Below are positions 21,801 to 30,537 of a DNA stretch of 64,000 nucleotides, one piece after another (position 1 is the first letter of the stretch; every line of letters starts with the position of its first letter). A model generated the notes under the pieces. The model did not search any database. It was not told the origin of the DNA and worked only from the letters and a program-made list of their open reading frames with translations. The position numbers were made by a program, and so were the translations under genes. Source of the DNA: Beroe forskalii (lineage: Eukaryota; Ctenophora; Nuda; Beroida; Beroidae); the NCBI GenBank assembly GCA_011033025.1, contig WFMF01000099.1, forward strand, positions 422,190 to 486,189. The letters are read 5' to 3'.

Positions 21801-24558
21801 CTCAGGAACTATCTATCAACCTTCCAAGAAAAACTGAAGCTTAGACAAGCAGTAAACACACAGTCATCAGTTTCTTAAACAGAAACCTTGTTTACATCTT
21901 GTGTAACTCTAGTGTATAAATATGCCTAGTGATCTTGCATTGTCTACCTGGTGTAGGTCTATTGAAGCTGGCTTTATTGTTTATGTTTACCTTGTGTATA
22001 ATGCTTTGTGCTCCCCCACTATTGATCCAGATATTCATCTCCACAATGCTATTCTTCATCACACCACAGTTCATTGGGGCTGGGATCAACAGGTCACGGA
22101 ACATCGGACTTGGTAACTGAAATATAATGTCATGGTAACTGAAATATAATGTCATGGTAGCTGAAATAATGCCATGGTAATTGAAATAATGCCATGGTAA
22201 CTGAAATATAATGTCATGGTAGCTGAAATAATGCCATGGTAACTGAAATATAATGTCATAGTAACTGAAATATAATGTCATGGTAGCTGAAATAATGCCA
22301 TGGTAACTGAAATAATGTCATGGTAACTGAAATAATGTCATGGTAGCTGAAATAATGTCATGGTAACTGAAATATAATGCCATGGTAACAGAAATATAAT
22401 GTCATGGTAACTGAAATAATGCCATGGTAACTGAAATATAATGTCATGGTAACTGAAATAATTCCATGGTAACTGAAATATAATGTCATGGTAACTGAAA
22501 TATAATGCTATGGTAACTGAAATATAATGTCATGGTAACTGAAATAATTCCATGGTAACTGAAATAATGCCATGGTAACTGAAATAATGCCATGGTAACT
22601 GAAATAATTCCATGGTAACTGAAATAATGCCATGGTAACTGAAATATAATGCCATGGTAACAGAAATATAATGTCATGGTAACTGAAATAATGCCATGGT
22701 AACTGAAATATAATGTCATGGTAACTGAAATAATTCCATGGTAACTGAAATATAATGTCATGGTAACTGAAATATAATGCTATGGTAACTGAAATATAAT
22801 GTCATGGTAACTGAAATAATGCCATGGTAATTGAAATAATGCCATGGTAACTGAAATACTGCCATGGTAACTGAAATAATGCCATGGTAACTGAAATAAT
22901 TCCATGGTAACTGAAATAATTCCATGGTAACTGAAATAATGCCATGGAAACTGAAATAATGCCATGGAAACTGAAATAATGCCATGGAAACTGAAATAGT
23001 GCCATGGTAGCTGAAATAATTCCATGGTAACTGAAATAATGCCATGGAAACTGAAATAATGCCATGGAAACTGAAATAGTGCCATGGTAGCTGAAATAAT
23101 GCATGGTAGCTGAAATAATGCCATTGTAACTGTAATAATGCCATGGTAACTGAAATAATGTCATGGTAACTGAAATAATGCCATGGTAGCTGAAATAATG
23201 CCATGGTAACTGAAATAATGCCATGGAAACTGAAATCATGAATAATCCCAATTATTGAATTCTACACTCTGCAAGCATCATTTCAAACTTGATAAAAAAG
23301 TATAAAGTGAAGTTGTTGTTCAGGGCTTTTATTAAAACCCAAAATTGATAGGTTTTTTAATTTCATATGAAATTCAGAGATGCTATTCCATCTTATCTGC
23401 AGTAAGATTAAGGATTAAAGTATATGCAGGGCACTGAATGTGATTAAAGTGGATGGTTACTATGTGAGTTTGAATACAAAGCTTGATTTTATGCAGGAGT
23501 AATGACAGGGAAGCTGAGTCACTGGACTTCCCTTATTATACATTGGGAGAGTGGTCTGAATCTGTTTGCATTAGGATTAAAAGCGATCATTTAGCTTTCT
23601 AGCGTTACTTGCATTAATAATGAAATTGAAAGCGATACGAGCATTGGTATTATGCATAATCTGGAATGAATAAACCATATCGCAGCGAATAATCAATCGT
23701 ATGCACTTTGTACATTCGCGATGAATCTCTAATGTTCGGAGTCCAATATCAATTATCAAAAAGAAGCAAGAATATAAGCTATCGAGATACCAGGGAGCAC
23801 ACATACAAGCAATAAACGAATACATCTCCCATGCCCTCCTAATGAATATGCAATCAAACGTATCAGCCATTTCTTGTGAACTGATAACCTCACAGCGAGT
23901 GAGTGAAGAAAACACGATGATAACATATACATCTGATTTTCTGATACACAAGAACTGCCTTTCAAAAAGGTGAAATTTAAATCGTTTGACAGGTCTACGA
24001 GAGATTTGATCATCAGAAGCTATTCAGAACACCTCATTACCTCTGATACACAGTACATGTTGTCTGTCTTGTATCTGTCCAGGAACTCCCTTATGGTAGC
24101 CCTCCCTAACCCCACCTCCCCTAATGGAGTGTGGGACTCTTTCTCCTTCTTAGCTTCCAAACGAACCTCCAGGTCACCGAACTCCTCCTGAAATTATGTG
24201 ATCAGCAATGACACACATTTCAAATCAACAGCAGTCAATGTCAAGGATTATACATAACATTTTTAAAGTTTTTAACAATTATATAACACATCTGGAATTA
24301 CCTACAGTTAGATCTTTTAATTCCCAATACCGGCCTTTTTAAGTTTTCATGCCCTATTATCTAACACCAGCTGTTGAGAATTAAAAGCCGCCCAGACCCA
24401 TCATCTGAAAATATCACACATACCTTGAGATACTCGTCCGTCCACAGCTTGAAAGCAGGGAATGTCTTAGCCAGACCCCTCAGAATAACCGGAGTCCTGG
24501 TAGCCACGTACTTCTTCTGGAACTGTAGAGGGGTCATCTGAGAGTAGTCCTCTCTACC
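9808..24558 (-). CDS. JmjC-domain (cupin_8) Fe(II)/2-oxoglutarate oxygenase, six exons seen
   Basis: Minus-strand exons: about 24558-24424 (start uncertain), 24187-24041, 22116-21991, 21676-21581, 21288-21155 and 10606-9808. Phases agree at every junction. The protein shows the JmjC order: QFQKKYVATRTPVILRG, GGAQSIIHKDAHNQMNCLLA (iron-binding H-x-D, split by an intron after HK), GSKDWIF, and GDCLYLPPRYYHRV with the distal iron-binding His, also split by an intron. The fold predicts a 2-oxoglutarate-dependent hydroxylase or demethylase; the substrate is unknown. About 240 acidic residues of unrecognised type follow, rich in Asp/Glu, ending in EKSEL. KSEL resembles a KDEL-type ER-retrieval signal, which would suit a secretory-pathway enzyme if a signal peptide lies in the unseen first exon. 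The penultimate intron is about 10.5 kb and hosts a GPCR gene on the other strand. Confidence 0.85.
10607..11032. other. Intronic sequence of the JmjC gene
   Basis: AT-rich intron sequence with two partial copies of a GACAAAAG / TAGTTTTTACGACAAAAG motif (near 10915 and 11010) preceded by similar CAAAGCTCTATC-type sequence. It is a degenerate direct repeat of about 100 bp. No exon was found. Confidence 0.5.
11033..11322. mobile_element. MITE-like element with about 90-bp terminal inverted repeats
   Basis: The sequence at about 11033-11126 (CACCTGCTGATG ... GGTAACCGCTGATGATTCGC) is repeated in inverted orientation at about 11232-11322 with a few mismatches and small indels. About 105 bases lie between the arms and there is no open frame. 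This is the expected form of a non-autonomous fold-back or MITE-type DNA element inside an intron. A target-site duplication was not identified. Confidence 0.7.
11669..13308 (-). pseudogene. Penelope-like reverse transcriptase, frameshifted
   Basis: Three consecutive minus-strand frames form one reverse-transcriptase protein. The first (13308 to about 12963) ends with IICTIDKASNNFAF. The second (about 12963-12178) has ICKKFYVITLLKELG, PKLHKNPYKARFIAGARSCA, FTTLYTNL and QVLGIPMGGNSSSPIADLTL. The third (about 12178-11669) starts KILSKTRRYVDDLIT, with the catalytic YVDD near 12130, and continues with thumb-like NYLDLNI ... VYNKT ... LRYANIC ... RGYSNSNL. The PKxHKxP, LYTN, MGxxxSP and YVDDL pattern is that of Penelope-like elements. 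Frame breaks near 12963 and 12178 mean it is inactive as read. I see no GIY-YIG endonuclease downstream. It lies in the long JmjC intron, antisense to the GPCR. Confidence 0.75.
13309..15700. other. Intronic interval, possible SINE remnant
   Basis: No exon was recognised. On the minus strand, 14900-15010 contains GTTCGATTGCC (a possible polymerase III B box) followed by GGCGGCACAGAGCC and ATCCCCATGCGAATAAG, which could be the body of a tRNA-derived SINE, but no clear A box or target duplication supports it. Confidence 0.35.
15715..15846. repeat. GT-rich minisatellite
   Basis: Tandem variants of TGTGCGTGTGTCTGTA (14-16 bp) form an alternating purine-pyrimidine tract of about 130 bp. Open frames on both strands through it encode low-complexity Cys/Val or His/Thr repeats and are not genes. 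Confidence 0.9.
16437..16615. repeat. CT-rich minisatellite
   Basis: About a dozen copies of a 16-bp unit related to TTTCGCTTTCTCCTCA form a pyrimidine-rich strand. Just downstream (16700-16790) a second short repeat built on GAGAGCACTCTCAATGAGAG forms small palindromes. Open frames here read as Phe/Ser/Leu repeats without meaning. Confidence 0.88.
17690..19195. repeat. Diverged tandem duplication upstream of the GPCR
   Basis: A block with CTGTAGTGTGTATT, TTTGTCTAGTCTTCTTA, CCGTTTCATTTTACA, TTAACAGATCC, GAAGAGTCAAAGTAG and ACCTAAGTTTGTGCTTTG occurs in the same order at about 17696-18135 and 18231-18775. A partial third copy covers about 18800-19195. Between 18930 and 19110 the phrase CAACCACCATTGTTCC is repeated about five times. 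The array ends about 360 bp before the GPCR start codon, so it may lie in its promoter region, but I see no defined regulatory site. Confidence 0.75.
19556..20482 (+). CDS. Class A (rhodopsin-like) GPCR without a DRY motif, single exon
   Basis: A 308-residue protein with seven hydrophobic segments at about 22-45, 55-80, 93-120, 138-158, 185-210, 232-256 and 270-293. The TM2 motif LAVCD (63-67) has the conserved Asp. Cys103 and Cys158 can form the usual disulfide. NFYIY (283-287) stands at the NPxxY site, and a short tail follows. Departures from the consensus: GD instead of GN in TM1 (36-37) and SKL (118-120) in place of DRY before LLKFP. The ligand is unknown. It would sit in the plasma membrane, coupling to G proteins if active. 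The ATG at 19556 follows GAGAGGAAC and precedes TM1 at the usual distance. The gene sits wholly inside a 10.5 kb intron of the JmjC gene, on the opposite strand. Confidence 0.88.
   Translation: MTIEHVSAVYRLDSPSLDRSLWVVYLSVVLLSTLIGDCIILYSSLKHSAIKLNPYLVTVIVHLAVCDLLSGIVFVLPTLVSLIADSWVLGEPLAYIHLYLNNCTYQINNYLISILACSKLILLKFPYKTRFWDRRHGHVICGIVWVLAPIYPAVRMLCDQHGLVFSYIHYNIDFGVADQYTHIDRVLVYLFVVVIGYIPFLLVFGSNVGTLCYLVGTRKSAKKCGGEMRWQGIVTVVVTATVYCISSIPDTAAIIAFTLLPVQNIVTYKRVAEAMNSLNVMANFYIYFLTIPSFRAYVRGLVSGVKGK
20925..21135 (+). mobile_element. tRNA-derived SINE-like element
   Basis: GTGGTGTCGCAGGGGTTAAC near 20936 resembles a polymerase III A box region, and GGTTCGACTCCC at 20979-20990 is a good B box. 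The interval lacks a clean cloverleaf (mismatch in the T stem, no proper acceptor stem), so it is tRNA-like rather than a tRNA. A tRNA-unrelated body follows (GAGGCTGCAACCCATCG ... TAAGCGCCTATTCCTTTT). A poly-A or simple-repeat tail and target duplication were not resolved. Confidence 0.55.
21300..21480. repeat. Purine-rich intronic tract
   Basis: GGGTAGAGGATGGGTAAGGA-like purine-rich sequence with GAGAGAGAG runs between two exons of the JmjC gene. On the transcribed minus strand it is a polypyrimidine tract just upstream of the acceptor at 21289, so it may strengthen that acceptor. No further function is visible. Confidence 0.5.
22114..23238 (-). repeat. Minisatellite of about fifty copies of a 20-23 bp 3' splice site unit
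   Basis: On the plus strand the unit is close to ATGCCATGGTAACTGAAATA, with TAATG length variants and substitutions. On the transcribed strand each unit reads CATGACATTATATTTCAG then TTACCA: a branch-point-like CATGAC, a T-rich stretch, a CAG acceptor and the same six bases that begin the exon at 22116. The array abuts the exon directly, so the annotated acceptor is simply its last unit. Many units are in frame with the exon, and open frames of 90-149 codons run through the array (FQLPWHY/FSYHG repeats). It occupies about 1.1 kb of a 1.9 kb intron of the JmjC gene. Confidence 0.92.
23240..24040. other. Intronic sequence of the JmjC gene
   Basis: Between the minisatellite and the exon at 24041. 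Open frames of up to 124 codons on the minus strand (23577-23951) have no recognisable family and no conserved splice context. I see no further exon. Confidence 0.45.
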
Positions 24559-25423
24559 GCTGGCACTCCCAGGTCATTGTGCTGCCCTAACTCCTTGCCA
24601 TGTCCCGGGGGAAGGGAGGAGGAGAGATGGATGTGAGGAGGGAGAAGAGGGAGAGGAGGAGGAGAAGGAGAGACATGAGCTGATGACGGAGGGCTGATCA
24701 GTGCTGAAAGCTTGATGAGATCAGACAGAGAGGTGGAGAGGTGCTGTGATTCATTTACTCAAAATTGGCTTAAGATTTATTAATATACCTAGTGAAACTA
24801 ACGACAATATGTATCATGATAACAAGTGAAGAAATAAGACTCTCAAATCAAGGTGAATTGTTTAAAACGATCTTAACCATAATTTTTACCAGAAAATCAT
24901 ACTTCGTCAGGAGGAAGTACAATTTTCAACAAATCGTAAAATAAGAGTGTTGCAAGGACTGCATCAAAGTTCAGAAAGTCAAGGCAGCATCGTGAAATGA
25001 CAAGTTGAAATATCTCAACACAGATTCACAGAACCTCAACATAACTTAGAACATAAACGAATTAACTTGAGGAAACATCTTGAATACAAGAGAGAGAACA
25101 AACCAGTTGTGCACAGCCTGTAACTACATTTTTAACAAGACCAGCTAAATGTTAATTCAGTAAATGGCGCCTTAAACAATTTTTCCCTTTGTCAAAGAAA
25201 CAAAACCCCATAGAAATTAAACGTTTTATTCTTTTCATTCCACACAACTAAAAAGTATTAAGATTATTGTGAGAACATTATGAAATAACCACAATCCATC
25301 ACAGATCCTCCTCTTTGATTCATTTCATTGACCAGCTTAAAGAACACACAATTAACTATTCTTTCCGTATGTGAATTTCTCTCGTACTACTCTACAAGAA
25401 CACGTCATCATGAACATGCCAAT
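24559..25423. other. Interval between the JmjC gene and PI31
   Basis: A purine-rich tract (24600-24680, GGAGGAGAGAT-type) is followed by AT-rich sequence. The first exon(s) of the JmjC gene, including any signal peptide, should lie here, but I could not identify them with confidence. The 3' UTR of the PI31 gene occupies the right part. Confidence 0.4.
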
Positions 25424-26209
25424 CTACATGAACATATCATCATGATCAAACATCCTGGTCCTCCCAGGCGGCATCAACGCATCGTTATCTGGTTCCCTGC
25501 CCCCAGGCCCAATGGGGTCATACCGTGCACCTGGCACTGGGCCCCATCCTGGCCCCATGCCAGGAGGTTGACTCCGCATAGGGTCCATAAACATGCCTCC
25601 ACCTCCTCCCCTGCCAAAGGGGTCCAGATCACCCCTGCCAACTGCAAATGGATCAGTGTTTCTGGGCAGACCAGGGTGCCGGTGTCTGTCATCCCTGAGG
25701 GAGTCTGGAGGAGGCATTACTGGATCAGAGTCATTTCTCCTCTCAAAGGAAGAGGCTGTGGAGGGACTGGGCTTGGGATCTAAGGGGGAAATAATGTCCT
25801 TATAGATCTTCTGATCAAAGTTAGGAACGTCTTTCGACTTGTACGTATTTGTGTCATCGTCAAAGTTTTCAATATGCTCTTCAATATTGAAATCAAGAGT
25901 TTTTAGCTCATTATTAGAGATTGCATTTATGACAATGACATTATTCATCAACAAAGCCTTAATTTCTGTAGTTAAATCCTTTTCTTTGTTCATGTACTTC
26001 AACGAAACTATGTCATCTTTGTCATCCCAATTCCTCGGAAGACTGACTTCCTCAGAACCAAATATCACAAAGCCTTTCTTTACAATTGCATCGTGAAACA
26101 AGGTGTAAATTGCGTGGAATTTACTCTTCGCTATCCTCTTGTACTCCATTATCAGAAAGTCTGATTCATCAGAGATCAAAATCAAACATAGGAAGAAACA
26201 TAGAACCTG
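25424..26209 (-). CDS. PSMF1: Proteasome inhibitor PI31 (PSMF1) homologue, main coding exon
   Basis: The N-terminal part (SKFHAIYTLFHDAIVKKGFV, then LPRNWDDKDDIVSLKY) matches the PI31 FP domain that dimerises and binds FBXO7-type partners. The C-terminal part is the Pro/Gly-rich proteasome-binding tail with the hallmark DPFAVGRGDLDPFG, GMFMDPMRSQPPG and GARYDPIGPGG segments, ending DHDDMFM. PI31 binds and modulates the 20S proteasome core and helps transport proteasomes. The first ATG in the exon is 26149 (241 residues, versus about 270 in vertebrates). The frame stays open upstream to an acceptor at 26210 (TTTTTTCAG), so a short 5' exon encoding the beginning of the FP domain probably exists but was not found. 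A corrupted second copy lies at about 63700-64000. Confidence 0.9.
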   Translation of the reverse strand, partial: QVLCFFLCLILISDESDFLIMEYKRIAKSKFHAIYTLFHDAIVKKGFVIFGSEEVSLPRNWDDKDDIVSLKYMNKEKDLTTEIKALLMNNVIVINAISNNELKTLDFNIEEHIENFDDDTNTYKSKDVPNFDQKIYKDIISPLDPKPSPSTASSFERRNDSDPVMPPPDSLRDDRHRHPGLPRNTDPFAVGRGDLDPFGRGGGGGMFMDPMRSQPPGMGPGWGPVPGARYDPIGPGGREPDNDALMPPGRTRMFDHDDMFM

Positions 26210-26971
26210 AAAAAAGGAAAGAGTGAGTAAGCAATATATTCAATATTCAATCATCTTTTTCAAGGAATACCAAATGGGACTTTAGGTTCCCATGACCATT
26301 ACAAAATTGTTCATCCTAGAATGTACCTAGTCAAGTTCATTTGCCAGAAAATTGATCAATATATCTCCAAGAAAGATAATTTCATATGGTTCAAATCAGT
26401 ACATATTTTTAAAGAGAAGTTTTTACTGCAGGTCATTATTTTTGGATAAATAATACAAATAATGATTTTGTAAAGATGGAAATCGATCAATATTGTACAC
26501 CACTTTGTTCAAATCATTTTAAGTTAATTATATCTATATACATTTATATACAAAAACAATAGAAATTAATTCCTTTTGTCATTGAAACTCTAAACAACTA
26601 AAACATGATTATCTGACTTTTTAAATAACATATACCAGATATGGATACTAAACATCATTACCTCAGGGAAAATAATATCATGCACATTAAAATAAAAACA
26701 TAAACTGTACATTAAAATAATACTGAGCATCATAAAAACTGTGGGAGAACCTGAGAATAATGAAAGCTAAATTTGGTGGTATTGTAATAGTATACCTTAA
26801 GAGTTATCAAATGAATCATTCATTGTGAATACAATACAACTAGCTCAGGGCACTGCTCTAAGCAGGGCCATGTGTACCTACCTAACTTGTGAATAACAAT
26901 AGCCATTCTGCCTTTGTTGTATTCTATTACGATTTTTAAGTAAGCTGTATAGTATTGTTTTATGAATATTC
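26210..26971. other. Interval between PI31 and the TIR gene
   Basis: AT-rich sequence. A short 5' exon of PI31 and the 3' UTR of the TIR gene should lie here. I could not place either precisely; no open frame of interest is present. Confidence 0.4.
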
Positions 26972-28189
26972 TCATCCATATGCATGCAGTACATCATAGG
27001 GATTTGGTGCAACCCTGAGATCTTCTGCAAAGCAACAATACTCTAATGCATAACCAGAATAAGTTACCCATTTGCCATCATTAGCACCTTTGGAATGTTC
27101 TCCATAACATCGCAATCTATTGGAGCTACAATGTTCTATCCTTTTCACAATTCCTTCATGGTACCTCATTCCACCAGTCCTAACACCTTCTTCACCCCTA
27201 TAAGATCCTTGTGGGAAGATTACACGAGTTCCAACAGCAATGTCTTGAGGATTAGGTACTTTATTCAGAGCTACCATTGTCAAAGGTGGGAACCTGCCAC
27301 TTTCATCTTCATCATCCCACCTTATCTCAAAAGTCATATCCTCCTTAATGAATCTTATGATTGTTGCAGGAAAATAAGAATGTTTAATCCAATGTGCTAT
27401 TACATAGTCACCAACTTTTGGAACTTTATCTCTGATACTTTCATCAAGGTTTGCTGTTTGCATGGCAATCACTTCTGAATATGTGGGAGGTGCTGATGCT
27501 TCACCACTATCCTGAATAGAAAGCTGGTTTAGTCTGGTTGATGCTACTTCAGTATCCACCATGCCAAGCATACTCTTAATTGCACCAACAAGAAATCCCA
27601 TTTTTTCCTTAAATTCTACATCTTGTGTAATGGGTACATTCATTAAAAATGGCACTCTTCCATCTTGTTTTATATATGAATCAATTGTTGGGCAGATCTC
27701 TCCTGGCCTGATTAGCACTGGCAGGACAGGCTTCTTCAGTGATTTAAAAGCAAACTGATATTCCATTTTACACTGGTCATCCATGCAGTATTCAGGAGAT
27801 AACAGAGCAACAAATAATTTGACTTTTTGCAAGTGAAGAGCTCTATCATCATAAAAATCACCAGTGGATTGTGGTCCCAGTGATACACTGGCAAACCATG
27901 GCTTGAAATGTCTTGACAGTTCAGCTGTGATTTGCATGGGGTCATGATATTGAGAGCTACAAGATGTTCCACCAGAGCAATTCTCTGGGCAATAACTTAC
28001 ATAGACATCATAATCCTGTGAGGGGTCCTGGAATATAACAGTAGGGATACTTGATTCCTGTTCAGAATGGGTTGAAGAGTCAGATGATGATCTAAAACCA
28101 TGGTGTTCTATAAGATGATCAATATGCTCAACACCAGAAGAAAACTTAAATCTGCAGCTGTTTACACCACAAGAAAACCTCCCCATCAT
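26972..28189 (-). CDS. TIR-domain protein with N-terminal zinc-finger-like motif and C-terminal Tudor-like pair
   Basis: An uninterrupted frame of 405 residues. Residues 5-31 (FSCGVNSCRFKFSSGVEHID plus HLIEHH) look like a C2H2-type zinc knuckle. Residues 59-210 are a TIR domain: DYDVYVSYCPEN, KVKLFVALLSPEYCMDDQC, Glu143 at the position of the conserved WCxxE/NADase glutamate, then KKPVLPVLI. PPTY (234-237) is a possible WW-binding motif. Residues 255-310 (VGDYVIAHWIKHSYFPATII ... EIRWDDEDESGRFPP) and 316-393 resemble SGF29/DUF4537-type Tudor-like modules. TIR domains assemble in innate signalling or cleave NAD+; Tudor-like folds read modified peptides. The order is unlike TLR, MyD88 or SARM1. 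Start: first ATG of ATGATG. A frame-broken copy lies at 62036-63250. Confidence 0.8.
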   Translation of the reverse strand: MMGRFSCGVNSCRFKFSSGVEHIDHLIEHHGFRSSSDSSTHSEQESSIPTVIFQDPSQDYDVYVSYCPENCSGGTSCSSQYHDPMQITAELSRHFKPWFASVSLGPQSTGDFYDDRALHLQKVKLFVALLSPEYCMDDQCKMEYQFAFKSLKKPVLPVLIRPGEICPTIDSYIKQDGRVPFLMNVPITQDVEFKEKMGFLVGAIKSMLGMVDTEVASTRLNQLSIQDSGEASAPPTYSEVIAMQTANLDESIRDKVPKVGDYVIAHWIKHSYFPATIIRFIKEDMTFEIRWDDEDESGRFPPLTMVALNKVPNPQDIAVGTRVIFPQGSYRGEEGVRTGGMRYHEGIVKRIEHCSSNRLRCYGEHSKGANDGKWVTYSGYALEYCCFAEDLRVAPNPYDVLHAYG

Positions 28190-29040
28190 TCAAGCTTCAG
28201 ATTAAAGAATCATGACTCATCCTTTCTTTAAATTATCCTGTGCAATAAGGTATTAATTATTGGTGTGGATTTCCTGGGATACTGAGATCATCTACAAAAT
28301 TCATTGCTGAAACCAGGGCTCATTCGATGTCAAAAATTTTTGAAAAGCAGTCAATTTTCAAGCAAGTTTTTACTTTCATATTGAAAAATATACAAATAAC
28401 CAAGACAACGCGATTGTTTTTCATGGGGTTATCCCCCTCAATGCTATAAACAATCAAGTTCAACACCAGAGCTGTACATAAATTGAAATGGCTTCAATTG
28501 GCCAATGAATGATGTCATTATGAAGATAAAACATTGAATAACTTTTTATGCAGGAAATTCATCAAATTCAATTTTTAGGAAAAATATTTTTAATACAAAC
28601 ATCTTAACAAACATAGAAATTTCACATTTCAAGCTGAATCAAATAGAGCAGCACAGACTGACTTAATTTCAGTTTCAGATTTGCGTTTTTATTGAAAAGC
28701 TCTAATTTAGCTTGTCCATGTCAGAATGTCATGTCAGGCGTTGCTAGATGATGATCTCAGCTTGCGCTCATCGCCCCGGCCTCGTCTGACCCATGATAAT
28801 TCGACCTCAGGTATGTTTAATAGTCTAGATATAACGGTTGCGGATATGTGCGCTTCTAAAGTGGCTCACTTGGCCACTTGCTAATCTGTAAACACTTGCT
28901 AAACACATATACCATACCCATTGCCTGTTGGCATCGCATACACATTACACACACCTATGCGGGCTTTTGCCTTTTCCTACTAGAGTAGTTAGTTTTACAT
29001 AAAACAGTAATCTGTAATATAATGGGTCTGACGGTTTCCT
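28190..29040. other. Intergenic sequence upstream of the TIR gene
   Basis: AT-rich sequence, well conserved in the right arm (59340-62035 minus the 1.9 kb insertion), with no open frame. The promoter of the TIR gene should be here. A TATA-type element cannot be singled out. Confidence 0.4.
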
Positions 29041-29049
29041 CATGTCAAA

Positions 29050-29692
29050 AGACCGATTTTGTGCGCGCTTATTTTACCGAAGAAAAACGCGCGCGCTTTT
29101 CTTACTGAAGAAAACAGAAAAACGCGCGCGCTTTTCTAACCGGAATAAAACGCACGCGCTTTTCTTACCGGAGAAAAACGCGCGCGCTTATCTTACCGGA
29201 GAAAACGCGCGCGATTTTCTAACCGGAGAAAAACGCGCGCGCTTTTCTTACTGGAGAAAAACGTGCGCTTTTCTTATTGGAGAAAAACGCACACGTACGC
29301 GCTCTTCTTACTGGAGAAGAACGCACGCGCTTTTCTTACTGGAGAAAAACGCGCGCGCTTTTCTTACTGGAGAAAAACGCGCGCGCTTTTCTTACTGGAG
29401 AAAAACGCGCGCACTTCCCTTACTGGAGAAAAACGCGCGCACTTCCCTTACTGGAGAAAAACGCGCGCTCCCTTCTTACTGAAGAAAAACGCGCGTGATT
29501 TACTTACCGAGAAAAACGCGCCCGCTTTTCTTACCTTAATGAAATTTTCATTTTTCGTGACCCCCCTACTTACCGGAGAAAAACGTGCGCGCTTTTCTTA
29601 CCGGAGGAAAACATGCGCGATTTTCTTACCGGAGGAAAACATGCGCGCTTTTCTTACCGGAGAAAAACCCGCGTAAGGGCCATCCATAGAAA
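29050..29692. repeat. CpG-rich 28-bp minisatellite (left arm)
   Basis: About 22 copies of a unit close to CTTACTGGAGAAAAACGCGC followed by GCGCTTTT. Because 28 is not a multiple of three, all three frames run open through the array and give the same LTGEKRARFSYWRKTRALFL peptide in rotation; these are not genes. It lies between the 3' end of TCERG1 and the TIR gene. The right arm has the same array, shorter, at 58790. Confidence 0.92.
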
Positions 29693-30537
29693 ATCGGCAA
29701 TCCCGCAACCGAAAAGAATTCTAAGAAATCGACAAATGCGACGTCCGGGGGGGAGGGGCGGTTCTGGACTGCGGACGTCCCTCATGATGACCCCTTAAAA
29801 TTAAATAATACTTGTGTTTATGTCCATATACCACGAACATTAAAGACGCACAAACTGTCCAGATGCCGGGGTATACGTATTTGAATTTCAAAGTTAGCAG
29901 ATGTGGAGTCGAAGGAATTCTTAAATTTCATCATGATTATTCATCGACATCCCCTTTGCATTTTTGGCCACAGCAATTCAATAATTCATTTGTTGAGCAA
30001 ATGCAACTTCATGAAAGCTGCAAAAATGGCTGATTGAGTAAGAGCGCACTTTCAAGGTACCTGGTACATCCGTGCATTTTCTCTTTCAGCAATTTCAGTG
30101 GCGCAAAATACCATGCCTGAAGCTAAAACTAAAAGCATGTATTTCGCGCCACTGAAATACCAAACTATGTGGAAAGTACATTGTGGACTGGTTCTAGAAT
30201 TACAACCAATATGGCGTGTGATATACAAAAAGGCACCTGAGTTGATCTTGTCTCCAAAAATCACGGTTTTTTGAAATCTTGATCATCTCGAATCTTTCAA
30301 TCTGACATCAATATCATGAACAATTCAACATTAAAAGCAGGCCCGATTCAAACAGTTATCTTTGAGTTTGAACTTCAAGATAATCTCAAAAAGTGTAAAT
30401 TTAAAATTGTAGCTGTGCTCGGATATATAATTGGAGATAAGACGGAAAAGCAAATAAATTTGACCGGTTACAGATATAATTGATATTAATAATGCCTGTA
30501 CGCAGCGCAGAATAAAACCATGTCACACCTCACCCCC
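29693..30537. other. Interval downstream of TCERG1 (left copy)
   Basis: Holds the TCERG1 3' UTR and intergenic sequence. Near 30070-30160 GGTATTTCAGTGGCGCGAAA-type sequence occurs in both orientations (AATTTCAGTGGCGCAAAATAC and its inverse), forming a hairpin also present in the right arm at 58510-58565. The stretch 29700-29860 has no counterpart in the right arm. Confidence 0.5.

Noticed and set aside
22114-23238. CRISPR-like array
   Set aside because: The repeats are contiguous with no variable spacers, and the context is a spliced eukaryotic gene.
22486-23251. Minus-strand frames of 90-149 codons rich in FQLPWHY/FSYHG
   Set aside because: They are read-through of a 20-23 bp tandem repeat in several frames, not independent genes. 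They matter only if internal acceptors of the array are used.
29042-29676. Frames reading LTGEKRARFSYWRKT on the plus strand (and 58628-59138 on the minus strand)
   Set aside because: The 28-bp repeat is open in all three frames with the same peptide in each, so it carries no coding information.
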